Shown here: positions 21,856-33,140 of the stretch, one piece after another
Numbering within the stretch: position 1 is the stretch's first letter
Layout of the letters: every line of letters starts with the position of its first letter
NCBI GenBank assembly: GCA_033060915.1
Contig: CM065393.1
Location: forward strand, 5,027,001-5,091,000
From: Euryodendron excelsum
Lineage: Eukaryota > Streptophyta > Magnoliopsida > Ericales > Pentaphylacaceae
DNA: 64,000 nucleotides
Reading direction: 5' to 3'
Notes under the pieces: generated by a model
Told to the model about the DNA's origin: nothing
The model's database searches: none
Seen by the model: the letters and a program-made list of their open reading frames with translations, nothing else
Program-made: the position numbers and the translations under genes

Positions 21856-22934
21856 TTCAACAATTAGTATTAAAAAATTAAGTATTAGCTCTTTATTAAT
21901 TATATAATTTAGAAGTGATCAGTCTTTTATCCCTTTTTCTTATTCTGTTGTATTTTCCATGATTAGAATAGATGTCATCATGTGAAGATTGTTGCAAGTC
22001 ATTTGAATTGAGAGCCATGATTTCTGTAAATTGCTAATTTATTTGCACAGTTTGCTCTGAAAAGTTCTGTTTGGAGGTATTCAAATTAGAAGTCGATTTT
22101 ATAAAATGAAGGAAGCTCTCTTTTCCACTCAAAAGTGAACTAATTTTTAGCTGTCGTCGTAATATGTTTTTAGTTTTTACCAGAGCAGGATTAAGTTTTT
22201 TTAAACAGTAAAAAGTTTTATGTTTCATTTGAAATCCGAATTTTAGTAAAAAAAAAATATATATATATTATTTTATTTTGCACTCTTTTTTTTCATATTT
22301 TTTTTTTTTTACTTTTCTCACCAAAAAACTGGATGAGTTTCGAACAAAGCATTAAAAAACTCAACAACATTAAGTGATAAAAAAAACACTCAAGACATTT
22401 TGAAAAGAAAAGTCAATCTGAAAAGAAAAGTCATATCATTGTAGGAACTGAAAAGAAAAGTCAATCTGATTCTAAGTTGTGAAGCAAAGTCGAAGGCTTG
22501 ACCTGGAAGAACAGACTGCGGAGGTTTAGTTCGGGTTAGCCCCTAACTCCTCATGTAACGTTAGGGAAGCAGGCTTTTGGGTACAAAATTTGTTTTAAAA
22601 TTTTGGAAAAATATTTTGAAAATATTTAACACAGGAACGTCAGAAAAACATTTCAAAAACTTTGTGGAACTATTTAAAAACTTGAAGTATAATTTTTTTT
22701 TTAAAGTTTTCATTACATTTTCTAAGTGTTGCTTTTAAGTTTAGCAAAAATTTCTTTTTAAGTTTATTTTTAATTATACACTTTTTTTTTGCTTTTTGTT
22801 TTTCCTATATTTTGTTTGCACATTTCTCGCTTTCGTTTTTCCTAGTGTTTCTCGCATTCTCTTTCTATTTTGACAACTATGCTCTCAACAACCAGAAATT
22901 GAACCAAGTCCAGGACAAAGCAGGCAAGAGTCAT
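21856..22934. other. AT-rich intergenic stretch with a short repeat
   Basis: Nothing coding is recognised. CTGAAAAGAAAAGTCA recurs three times between about 22398 and 22466. The stretch after 22560 is T-rich. Confidence 0.55.
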
Positions 22935-23244
22935 TTTTTTTTTCTTTTTGAAACAGCAAAAGGAATTGTATTATAGCCAGAGACATACAAACTTAATACA
23001 TAAGGGGATGGGATTAATCAGCAAAAAAGGCCATTGCTGTAACTGCCACAATCCACACCCAAATGAGAACAATGACCAACAAAACTCTCACAGCTATGAT
23101 AATGAAAAATCAGCATAAGGACTCCATCCCAGCTCCAATACTTCTTTGTAATCTGCCTCTTTACAACCTGATTTTTTTCACCCCTTCGAGAGAATACCTG
23201 ACATCAACAACTGAAAAAGGGGTTCTCTTAATTCCCCCAATCAT

Positions 23245-25463
23245 CTATAAGGCCACTTGAATCATTTTGTTTTCAATCAAATCATCCCATTTGATAGCAA
23301 TTTGATAGAAGGTTAACTCATTCCTGGCTTTCCATAAATGCCAAATTGCTGATAAGAATAAGGCCTCCCATAAAAACTTTTCCACTGATTTGAAATTCAA
23401 ACTACTCCACCACTTAAATAATTCAAGAAGCTTTTTTAGACACACCCATTGTAAACCCCACCAGTTGATTATGTGAATCTAGAGTCTGCAAGCACAAGCC
23501 TCCTCTTTGCTTTGACACATAACACGTGGAATCACATTCTTGTGGTAGACACTTTCTTTTGAGAAGCTACACCTTGGATTTGATTTTCTCTTGTAGGGCC
23601 AACCACCCAAAGACTTTAACTTTTAAGGAAGCTTCGAAACTCCACAAGAAACTACTGACAGAGGGGGATGACACATTCCTGTCCACCACCTCCATGCAAC
23701 GAGACTTTACAGAAAAGTTACCATCACTCTCCAGATTCCATGAAATTGAATCCTGCTTGGAACTATCCAGACTAACAGCTGCAATTTTGCCTAACAATCA
23801 CAAATTTTCTTCTTCCTCCCATCCTCTAAGCTGCCTTCTAAACAATAGCTCCGAATTTCCCCTGATTCCATTTACTTTAGCAATAGATCAAGATTGCTGA
23901 TTTGATAATGTAAACAACCTTGGATGAGCCTTTCTCAAATGTTGATCCCCAATCCAGGTATCATTCCAGAAATTGCTATCATCTCCATCCCCCACTTTTA
24001 TTTTCAGGTTGTTGAGTTGTGTCCCTAAATTCATCATCTTTAGTACCCACCTTCATAATGTCATTCCAGACTCTAGAACATGAATTCCTTTCAATTGCCT
24101 CAGACAGCCATGCTCTATCATCGTAATTATATTTCTGGCACACAAATTTCCTCCACCAGGCATTTCTTTTCCTTCGCAAATCTCCACCACCACTTAGAAA
24201 TTAAAGACTTGTTTATGGTTGAGATAGGAATAATGCCTAACCCTCCTCCTTTCTTACTCTTTGTTACTTTTTGCCATCCCACCAGATGAACCTTCTTTTT
24301 GCCTTCATCCCCCATAAAAATCTTCATTGGATCGATTCCAGCCTTTTGCAAACCTCCCCTGGAACCTTAAACAAGGATAAGTAATAGATAGGAAAATTGG
24401 ATAAGGTGGATTTAATTAGTGAAGTCTACCTCCAATTGACAACTGATTTCTCTTTCACAAAGCTAATCTTCCTTTCATCGTATCAATTACACTATCCCAT
24501 GATTTAACAAGTCTTAGATTATCCCCTAATGAGAGTCCCAAATAATTTATGGGCAATTTCTGAATTTTACATCTAAATACCTGAGCAATTTGCTGCATGA
24601 AGTGATCATCCGCCCCTCCTCCACAAATTGAGCTTTTATGGAAATTGATCCTTAGTACTGACAATAATTCAAAACATCTCAATAATCTTTTCAGATTGAT
24701 CAACTAAGTCAAATCTGTCTCACAGAACAATAGGGTGTCATCTACAAATTAAAGGTGAGATATCACTAGGCCCTATGATCCCATTTAGAATCCCTTTATA
24801 AGCTTAAGATCAGCTGCTCTTAAAAGCAACTCATTGAGTCCCTCTATCACCATGTTAAACAGGACAGGTGATAAAGCATCCCCTATCTTAGACCCCTCTG
24901 CATCGAGAATTCGTTAGTGGCTGCCCCATTGACTAGAACTGAAATCTTCCTAGATGTAACACATTCCTTCATCCATTTTATCCATAGTTGACCAAATCTC
25001 ATTTTATTCATCATTTGTATAAGAAAAGAACAATTGATTGAATCATAAGCCTTCTGGAAATCCAACTTCAGCGCTATCCCTTTCCTTCAGTTTCTTTTCT
25101 ACTCATGAATTTCCTCATTAGCAATTAGTATCCCATCCAAAATTTATCACCCCCTTATGAAAGCAGATTGATTTTCACTAATAACTTCACTTTAGACTTT
25201 TTTCAATCTGTTGGCCAATGACTTTGATAAAACTTTGTAAATAGATGTAATGAGACTAATAGGCCTATAACTTGATAAAATCTCTGGAGATTCCTCTTTT
25301 GGAATGAGCACTAAGAAGGAGGAATTAACACCTTATGCTAATTTGGCATTTATGTGAAATTCCTTCATAAATCTAATTACCTCTAGTTTAATTATCCCCC
25401 AATAGTTCTTGAAGAAAGTCAAATTGAAGCAATTTGGCCCTGGAGCCTTATTGTCTTTACAAG
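23245..25463 (-). pseudogene. LINE reverse transcriptase and C-terminal region (copy B)
   Basis: The RT region reads KAPGPNCFNLTFF (about 25450-25410), SSFLVLIPKEESPEILSSYRPISL (about 25330-25260), LDFQKAYDSINCSFL (about 25065-25020) and FVDDTLLF (about 24745-24722; the catalytic xDD is intact). It is followed by LLSVLRINFHKSSICGGGADD. Downstream pieces match the conserved WW-R-F and zf-RVT zones of plant LINEs. There are many stops, and at least five frame changes. The N-terminal endonuclease half lies at 37533-38735 across the inserted element. Confidence 0.85.
25456..25463. repeat. 8-bp target-site duplication TTTACAAG, left copy
   Basis: TTTACAAG abuts the hAT-like left terminus and recurs exactly at 37533-37540 after the right terminus. 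Confidence 0.9.
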
Positions 25464-25949
25464 CAATGTTTTAAAAATCAGACCGGACCGGATGGTTCAA
25501 CCGAAAAATTGGGAACTTGTCTAAGAAGCGGTCCGGGTACACCTTCCAAACCGTTTTTGAAAAAAATCGCCTTAAACCATTGAAAATCGCAGTTCAACCG
25601 CAAATCCGTTAAACCATTCGTGGTTTTGATGGATTAGCCGATTCAAATAACATTAGAATTTAGAAGTGGAAGACATGTTAGGGCTCCGATTAGTCACCTT
25701 CTCCTAATCCATTCAATGTTTGAGTTTCTTCATGATCGATATCTGCGATTCTTTGTAGCCATTGATTATTGTGAGGAACACTTTAGTCCCCTTCTCTCTC
25801 TCTCTCTCTGTCTTTATAGACCATATGTGTACATAGACTTACAAGTTGCAAACCTGTGTTTTTTCCAAATGTAAGCACATGCTCGTAATGAAATTGCAGA
25901 GATGGAGAGATTTACAGAGACAAAAAACAAAAAAAAAAAGCAAACCCAG

Positions 25950-26686
25950 TGATGGGGACCGAGGAGCTGACCACGAATTTCCCTGATCACACCCCACGCT
26001 AGGGGTACTCAGAGGAATGGAGGGCTACTGATGGGGACCAACCAGGGACACTCTCAACATCCCGACCAGGAGAAAGCATCACGATAGGAGGATCGACCCT
26101 GAGAGGTCCAGCTGGCCGGGGCCTGATCAGGAAGTGACCGACCAGCTCCTGGCTGACCACGACCGAGTGGGCCACGCCTGAACAGGTCCTGCGAGATGGG
26201 ACCGGTCATTCGTCCCACCTCTCACGCCAGCGAAAGCCATCATGGACAACCCAATCATGAGAGCGTGTTCCCGTCTCCAAGACTTCGCGTGGAGGCAGTC
26301 ACCTCACTCACCTTGACATACGCCTAAGGGAGCGCCACGTTTTGAGGATTGGACAGCCACTCCTCCCACTACCCTGCCACTAGTCAGGACCCCCAATGCC
26401 AGGCTGCCACGTGGACAGACAGCCGTCTCCCACCTTCCCCATGCATGCAACGGCCCTCTAGGGCTACGAGGGTGCCTGCCAATATAAAAGAAAAGATCAT
26501 TTTCGCCAAGGAGGTATGCAAACAGAAAACTTTAACCAAAAAACTCTGCTAATCTCTCCAGAAATCTAATTTAGGCATCGGAGTGCCCTTGGCAGGCATC
26601 ACACCGGTGCCCTTCACTCTTTTTCCTTCTCAGATTACATTGGAGCCGATCGTTGCCGACCTGGGAACCGACTTACTGCATCATCA
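25950..26686 (+). repeat. 5' LTR of the Tat-like gypsy element (737 bp)
   Basis: It begins TGATGGGGACC and ends TGCATCATCA. A TATA box, TATAAAAG, lies at 26483-26490, so transcription would start around 26515. The first 79 bp, ending in a purine-rich AGAGGAATGGAGGGCTAC, are repeated at its own start-like motif TGATGGGGACC at 26029. Confidence 0.9.
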
Positions 26687-26688
26687 GC

Positions 26689-26704
26689 TGGCGCCGTCTG
26701 TGGG
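26689..26704 (+). other. Primer-binding site of the Tat-like element
   Basis: TGGCGCCGTCTGTGGG lies two bases after the LTR end. This form is frequent next to LTRs of plant gypsy elements; I do not name the tRNA from memory. Confidence 0.8.
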
Positions 26705-26725
26705 AAACGATTGTTTTCCATTTTC

Positions 26726-28140
26726 ATGGTCGTCACCAGGTCTGGCACTTCACGCGTTCCCTTACCCATGGCGGATCAAAACATCAACCAGGTTGCCGGT
26801 GACCAAAGCATCGACAGAGTTACAGCCCTTAAAACTCGTATGGCCGCTGTTATGGCCAACATGCAGATGCTGATTACCCAAAACCAGGAGTTGCTTCAAC
26901 GACTCCCCGCTGCCCCCGCAGGAGGACAATTGCCCAGAACCCAACCGGAGAATGAAAGAAGTCACGCCAGCCGAGACATGAACGAAGATCCCGTCTTACC
27001 TGCTGGCGGGCTCTCGCCCCCTGGCGCTGTGCCATCGCCCCGAGACGACCATGCTCCACCGGACGAAGCATAAAGCCAGGCCCCCGGCCTGCCGCTTCGA
27101 CGCCGCCCCCAGCACACCGAAGAGGAAGGAGAGGGGGGGGGGGCCTTGGGACGAGCGATTGAGAGCCCTCCAAGCCCAGATGACCGGGGTCATGGAGGCT
27201 ATGAGGACCAAAACTCCGAACACCGTTGAAGAGATGGTAAACATAACCGACTCCCCGTTCACCCAGGCAGTCATGCAGGTCCCCCTACCGCCTAAGTTCA
27301 AGATGCCCACCATAGAGATGTTCGATGGGACGAAGGACCCATTGGACCACCTGGAGACCTACAAGGCTTTGATGCGGCTCCAAGCCGTCCCCGACGAGGT
27401 TATGTGCCGCGCCTTCCCTGTCACTCTCAAAGGGGCAACTAGAGTGTGGTTCAACTGAATTCAGCCCTCCACTGTCACTTCCTTCGCTCAGCTTAGCAAG
27501 CTGTTTGTCAAACACTAAATTGGAGCCCAGCGACAGAGGAGATTGGTGACCAGCTTGCTTAATGTGAAGCAGAAAAAAGACGAAACTCTACGAGAGTTTG
27601 TCACCAGGTTTAACCTGGAAACCTCAGAAGTGGACTATGTTGATGACAAGGTTGCAGTCACCGCTTTCATGAGCGGAGTCAGACCCATAAGTTCATGTTT
27701 TCGTTGGCCAAGGAGCCTCCGAAGACTATGGCGGACCTCATGATCAAAGCCTAGAAGCATATGAATGCTGAGGACATGATGAACGCTAGACGGGAATGCG
27801 ATGAGAGCGCCACTTCCCGGTCAGATAAGAAGAAGAGGTCACTCGAACGCAAGGATGACCGAGACAAGAAAGCTATGAGGAGCGAGCGGGTAGAAAGGAG
27901 GGACCGACCAAGAAACCGTTTGGCTACCTTCGAGCGCAGTTTCACTCCGCTGACCATGCCATTGGAGCACGTCCTGAACGAGATCAGAAATGATCCAGAC
28001 CTGAAATGGCCTGGGAAGCTAAGGTGAAACCCCGAAGAGAGGAACCGAAGGAAGTATTGTCGATTCCATAGGGACTACGGCCACAACACAGATGATTGTT
28101 TCGATCTCAAGTAACAGATCAAGAACCTGATCAAAGAGGG
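26726..28140 (+). pseudogene. Gag polyprotein of the Tat-like element, broken
   Basis: Gag assembles the particle around element RNA in the cytoplasm. The ATG at 26726 is the first good start after the primer site and opens MVVTRSGTSRVPLPMADQN. The frame shifts at about 27060, near a G-homopolymer (27136-27145). It then continues in another frame with the capsid block PPKFKMPTIEMFDGTKDPLDHLETYKALM and AFPVTLKGATRVWFN, stopped at 27456. After further stops (near 27516 and 27753) come a Lys/Arg/Glu-rich segment (27761-28020) and a zinc-knuckle-like CRFHRDYGHNTDDC (about 28057-28098). All expected gag parts are present, in order, but not in one frame. Confidence 0.88.
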
Positions 28141-28144
28141 GCGT

Positions 28145-28975
28145 TTGGGGAGGTACGTTGCTGGCCAACGGCAAGACAGAGCACGACCGGCCGAGCAAAA
28201 GAGTCCAGAAAAAGCCCCAACACACCAACGCTCGATTGGAGAAATAAGGGTCATCTCTGGGGGCTTTGGAGGTGGCGGCGAGTCCTCATCCGCCAGAAAG
28301 AACCATGTTAAGAGGGCGAAGCAAGCAGAAGTATTCTTGGTGGGCAGACCGAGCAAAAAGCCCCGACCAGACGTACCGGACATAGTATTCACCGAGGATG
28401 AAGCTTCAGAGCTGAGTCACCCGCATGATGATGCCCTGGTGGTCAGCGCCATCATCTCCAACTACAGAACACGACGAATCCTCATCGATAATGGCAGCTC
28501 GACTGACATCTTGTTCTGGGGAGCCTTCAAACAACTGCAGATACTGAGAGAGACCCTGAAGCCTGTGAACTCCCCCCTTGTGGGGTTCACCGGCGACCGG
28601 GTCGTCCCCATAGGCTCCGTTGAGTTACCCGTCACCCTGGGGGATGACCCCCAGCAAACCACAAAGTTGGTCAATTTTCTGGTCGTGGACTGCCCCTGGG
28701 CCTACAATGTGATTATAGGGCGTGTAACCCTAAATCAATTTAAGGCAGTCACGTCCACATATCACTTGAGGCTAAAGTTTCTAACAGAGCACGGGGTGGG
28801 AACTGTAAAGGGTGATCAGGTGACCGCAAGGGAATGCTACTTGGCATCCTTTAAGGGGGATGCCGCCACAGAGGCCCTCGTGATAGAAGAGCTGGAAGTC
28901 AGGGACGAGGAAGATCTCAGGCAGGGAGAACCCGTGGAAGAGTTAGAGCCGGTCCCCATTGGTTGGCCAGCTTGA
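28145..28975 (+). pseudogene. Protease region of the Tat-like polyprotein
   Basis: An aspartic protease processes the polyprotein. The long open segment contains ALVVSAIISNYRTRRILIDNGSSTDILFW near residues 100-128. The active-site triad here reads Asp-Asn-Gly instead of the usual Asp-Ser/Thr-Gly; DNGSS is common in plant gypsy elements of this group. VDCPWAYNVIIGR near residues 195-207 matches the second conserved block (usually YN-I-GR-x-L). The open frame ends at 28973 with a TGA that falls within otherwise conserved sequence (DSST follows in frame), so this is an acquired stop, not the polyprotein end. Confidence 0.88.
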
Positions 28976-30379
28976 GATAGCAGCACCCAGTCGCCCAAGG
29001 TTGTCATGATCGGTACCGAGGCCCTAGAGCAGCACAAGCAGGAGTTGCGACAGTTCCTGAGGGACAACGCTGACGTCTTGGCTTGGACCCATGAAGATAT
29101 GCCGGGTATCGACCCCAGAATCGCCGCCCACTACCTCAACGTTTCACCAGACGCCAAACCCATCAAACAGAAAAGGAGAAGCTTTGCCCCCGAGCTCAAC
29201 GAGGCCATCGCAGAAGAAGTGGACAAGCTCGTCTAAGCCGAGTTCATCCGGGAGGCACAGTACCTAGCCTGGCTCTCAAACGTTGTGATGGTGAAGAAGA
29301 TGAGCGGGAAATGACGGATGTGCATCGATTTCACTGATCTCAACAAGGCCTGCCCCAAAGACAGCTTTCCCTTACCCACCATTGACCTTCTGGTTGATTC
29401 TACGACAGGATACGAGATGCTCTCCTTTATGGACGCCTTTTCTGGGTACAACCAGATAAAAATGGCAGAATGCGATCAGGAACACACTGCCTTCATTACT
29501 AACAGAGGGTTATACTGCTGAAAAATACTGGAGCCATTCGGCCTGAAAAATACTGGAGCAACTTACCAAAGGCTAGTCAACAAGATGTTTAAGGCCCAGA
29601 TAGGACGAAACGTGGAAGTATATGCAGACGACATGCTAGTGAAGAGTAAGCAAGCCGTCGACCATTTGAAAGATTTGAAAGAAACCTTCCGTACCCTCAG
29701 GCACTAAAACATGAAGTTAAACCCGGCCAAATGTGCATTCGGGGTGGCCTCGGGGAAGTTCCTAGGTTTTATGGTATCACAGAGAGGCATAGAGGCAAAC
29801 CCAGAGAAGGTCAGGGCCATACCTGACATGCAGGCCCCGAAGACAATCAAGGACGTTCAACGACTAGCAGGACGAGTGGCAATCCTGAACAGATTCATCT
29901 CCAGGTCAACCGATAAATGCCTACCTTTCTTCCGGACGTTAAGAAAAGCATTCCAGTGGACGGGCGAATGTGAGGAAGCCTTTCAGCAGTTAAAACACTA
30001 CTAGGGCTCTGTTCCCCTGTTAAGTCGAACGGTCACGGGAGAGGAGCTCTACCTCTACTTGGCCGTCTCCGCAATGGTAGTCAGTTCAGCCTTTGTGCGG
30101 GAAAGTGAAGGAGTCCAAAAGCCAGTGTACTACACGAGCAGAGCACTCAGAGGAGCTGAGGAAAGATATCCGAAGATGGAGTTGTTAGCCTTCGCTCTGG
30201 TGAACTCAACGCGGAGGCTCTGGCCGTGCTTCCAATCCCATACGATCGTAGTCCTGACAGACCAGCCCATCAAAAAAGTCCTACACAAGCCTGAAACGTC
30301 TGGTCGGCTAATGAAGTGGTTAGTAGAGCTCAGCCAATTAGACATTCAGTACAGACCCCGAACAGCGGCTAAAGGATAA
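28976..30379 (+). pseudogene. Reverse transcriptase and first RNase H, Tat-like element
   Basis: It copies element RNA into DNA. In order: DVLAWTHEDMPGIDP (about 29071), RMCIDFTDLNKACPKDSFPLP (about 29316-29378), MDAFSGYNQIKMAE (about 29430), VEVYADDMLVKSKQAVDHL (YADD at about 29620) and MKLNPAKCAFGVASGKFLGF (29711-29770). The connection/RNase H domain follows, with YYTSRALRGAEERYPKMELLAFALV, VLTDQPIKKVL and DIQYRPRTAAKG. Stops at about 29234, 29312, 29518, 29705, 30001 and 30377 interrupt it. A 17-bp segment (CTGAAAAATACTGGAGC) occurs twice, at 29518 and 29543, overwriting the expected residues before PFGLK. Confidence 0.9.
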
Positions 30380-30900
30380 GCGGCGGCAGATTTCATTGCA
30401 GAGTTTACCGCCCCACCTCATGCCACAACCGACGTAGAGGACGCCAAGAATACCTAGATACTAAACATTGATGGCTCCTCCACCGAACAATCGAGCAGGG
30501 CAGGCGTGGTTCTTGTTACCCCAGACGGCCAGAAAGTGGAGTACGCTCTTAGATTCAACTTCTCGGCCACCAATAACGAGGCCGAATACGAGGCGCTCAT
30601 TGCCGGGCTCCGAATTGCTCGATGAATGGGGGCGGAGCAGATAACCGTCATGGGAGATTCGCAGTTTGTGATAGAGTAGATCCAGGGGGAGTATGAAGCC
30701 AGAGGCGACAAAATGAAGGAGTACTGCTAGATAGCCAGGGACTTGGTCAGAAAATTCTCCAAAGTAGTATTGCAGAGGGTCCCCCGTTTGGAAAACGAAG
30801 AGGCAGATAGATTGGTGAGAATAGCGTCCTCAGACCAACCCGACCCCGAAGTGCCCATGGAGACTCTCGATTCGCTGAGCATCCAAACCTTGAAGGTCAA
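30380..30900 (+). pseudogene. Second (archaeal-type) RNase H of the Tat-like element
   Basis: After the first RNase H, an additional domain reads ILNIDGSSTEQSSRAGVVL, then NNEAEYEALIAGL, VMGDSQFVIE and NEEADRLVRIAS. These are the four catalytic regions (D, E, D, D-type) of the RVT_3/aRNH family. Acquisition of such a second RNase H between RNase H and integrase is an established feature of plant Tat retrotransposons. Stops at about 30455, 30623, 30678 and 30728 break it; most can be explained by C-to-T or G-to-A change from Gln, Arg or Trp codons. Confidence 0.85.
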
Positions 30901-32157
30901 TACGTTGGAGAAAGATGGCTCGTGGGCTAAGCCAATCAGAGATTACTTGGAGCACAACGTCCTCCCTGAAGATAAGCTAGAGGCAAGGAGGATCAAATTC
31001 AGGACCAGTCGATATGTAATGTTCGACCGGGTCCTGTACAAGCGAGGGCACACTACCCCCCTCCTCAGGTGCGCCACCGAGGAAGAGGCAACCTACATCA
31101 TGAGAGAAGTCCACGAAGGTATTTGTGGTAACCATTCAGGAGGACGATCCCTGGCTAATAAAATCCTCAGGACAGCCTACTATTGGCCAACCATAAGTAA
31201 GGACTGCTAAGAGTTTGTGAGAAAGTGCGATAAGTGCCAACGGTTTGCCAACGTCCCAAGACAACCTGCATAGGTGTTAACCCCCATTCCCAGCCCGTGG
31301 CCTTTCGCCCAGTGGGGGATCGACATCATGGGCCCATTGCCCCTGGGTAGGGGGCAAAACAAGTTCGCTGTGATAGCCATCGACTATTTCACCAAATGGG
31401 TTGAAGCAGAGGCCTTCACCACCATCACCGAGCAGAAAATGACAAACTTCCTCTGGAAGCACATCGTGTGTCATTTTGGAATACCCAAAGTAGTCATCAC
31501 CGACAACGGTAAGCAGTTCGAGGGAAGCAGCTTAGCGGGTTGTGTTCAAACTTGCACATCAGCCACCACTTTTCTTCCTTGGAACATCCCCAAGCAAACG
31601 GGCAAGTGGAAGTCACCAACAGGTCCCTTCTCAAGATCATCAAGACCAAGCTTGAGAAAGCCAAGGGGCTATGGGCGGAGGAGCTCCCTAGTGTGCTCTG
31701 GGCGTATCGAACCATCGAGCGGGTCTCAACTGGTCAAACCCCCTTCTCCCTCACCTTTGGCACCAAAGCCATCATCCCAGTGGAGATCGGCCTTCCCAGC
31801 CCCAGGGCTCAAACCCACGATCCGGAGACCAATAACGAGGCACTAACAGTCGACATGGACCTACTGGAGGAGAAACGGCTCCAAGCAGCAATCAGAATGG
31901 CCTTGTATCAGGAACAGATGCGCCAATACCATAACAGCTGGGTGCGTGTGAGGCATTTCAGGACGGGAGACTTGGTGTTGAAGAAGGTCAACCAATCTAC
32001 CAGAGTGGCACAAGACGGGAAGCTTGGCCCGAATTGGGAAGGACCTTACGAGGTAACGGGCTTCACCAGAAAGGGAACCTACAGATTGAAGGGTCCCAAC
32101 GGCAAGGAACTGCCCCACCCTTGGCATGTTGAGCACCTGAGGAAGTACTATGTATAA
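30901..32157 (+). pseudogene. Integrase of the Tat-like element
   Basis: It inserts the cDNA into the host chromosome. The HHCC zinc finger is visible as REVHEGICGNHSGG...YYWPTISKDC-stop-EFVRKCDKC (about 31109-31240). The catalytic core has WGIDIMGPLPLG (D), VVITDNGKQFE (D) and, after a frame change at about 31520-31550, EHPQANGQVEVTNRSL (E). The C-terminal part carries ERVSTGQTPFSLTFGTKAIIPVEI and ends with the GPYEV-GFTRKGTYRLKGPNGKELPHPWHVEHLRKYYV block typical of plant gypsy integrase termini; the stop is at 32155. Stops lie at about 31208 and 31271. All catalytic residues remain, but the frame is broken. Confidence 0.9.
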
Positions 32158-32339
32158 GTGATATTTGGTTTCAATACGCAACTGTAGCAAAGAATCTTTT
32201 TGTCTATTAATGCCATATAGGGACCTTCCTAAGTTTATCAAACCATATATCCACAACTGCAAGTTGATTAATGACGCATCGAGTATCTGTATAATCCTCT
32301 TCGCTTGTAAACCTCCCACATCTCCCTCGCACAATAGCA

Positions 32340-32680
32340 AACGACAAAAGTCCTGCTCAGGCCATGGCCGAGCAGGCAAAGGCTTTACGCCCACAACGCA
32401 GCGACAAAAGTCTTGCTCAGGCCATGGCCGAGCAGGCAAAGGCTTTATGCCCACAATGAAGCGACAAAAGTCCTGCTCAGGCCATGGCCGAGCAGGCCAA
32501 GGCTTTACGCCCACAACAGAAAACAACACAAGTCCCGCTCAGGCCATGCCGAGTAGGTCAAGGCTTCATGCCCACAGACAAAACGACAAAAGACCTGCTC
32601 GGGCCCCGGCCGAGCAGGCATAAAGCAACAATAGACCTGCTCAGGCCATGACCGAGCAGGAAGAGGCTTCATGCCCACAA
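32340..32680. repeat. 60-bp tandem array downstream of pol
   Basis: About five units of close to 60 bp, each with CGACAAAAGTC-TGCTC then AGGCCATGGCCGAGCAGG and GCTTTA-GCCCACAA, start near 32341, 32401, 32461, 32521 and 32581. Later units degrade. AGGCCATGGCC is palindromic. ORFs on both strands through here are repeat artefacts. Satellite-like arrays between pol and the 3' LTR are known in Tat elements. Confidence 0.9.
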
Positions 32681-33140
32681 GCCTTGCCCTGCTCGGACAT
32701 GGCCAAGCAGCCACCAGGCAACAAAGCCCTGTTGGAGCATGCCAAGTAGGTTTTTTTTTTTTTTTAAAAAAAAAGAAGGGGGGGGGGAGGGGCTTTATAC
32801 CCACAATTGCAAGAGTCCGTGGTCGGGAACGGCCGAGCAAACAAAGGCTTAACGCCCACTACTAAAGGGGACGAGGCCCACTTTCAACAGAAAACGACCA
32901 TAAACCCTTGCAATTCCTGGTCGGGGATAGCCTAATTTTTCATTTGTTTTAACTATTTTCGTGTTTACCCCTAGGCGGCATCAAGAGACACATAACGCAA
33001 TGGAAATGTCAACGACAGGCAAGCGAGCCTTTTTCATTTAAAGCAAACAAGTACATACAAACAGATGGCAAAAGCCAAAGAGTGTTACAAACCTAAAACC
33101 ACTGCAAAGGCAGAAATGAAAGCTCCTATACAATGATCTA

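Larger units (their letters stand above)
22935..25463 (-). mobile_element. L1-type LINE copy B, 3' segment
   Basis: The plus-strand T-run at 22935-22944 marks the poly(A) end. Leftward reading on the minus strand gives RT fragments at about 25440-24450, the post-RT block at 24351-23979, the zf-RVT-like zone at 23797-23567 (with SLKVKVFGWLALQEK) and the end (HLWKARNELTF) at 23445-23245. The sequence is interrupted at 25463 by the hAT-like element and resumes at 37533. Related to, but distinct from, copy A. Confidence 0.85.

Noticed and set aside
32340..32680. Regular repeats that could suggest a CRISPR array
   Set aside because: The whole 60-bp unit repeats without unique spacers, in a plant retrotransposon.
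32165..32840. ORFs on both strands with repeated CSGHGRAGKGF or ARPWPEQDFCR units
   Set aside because: These arise from the 60-bp tandem array after the integrase stop.
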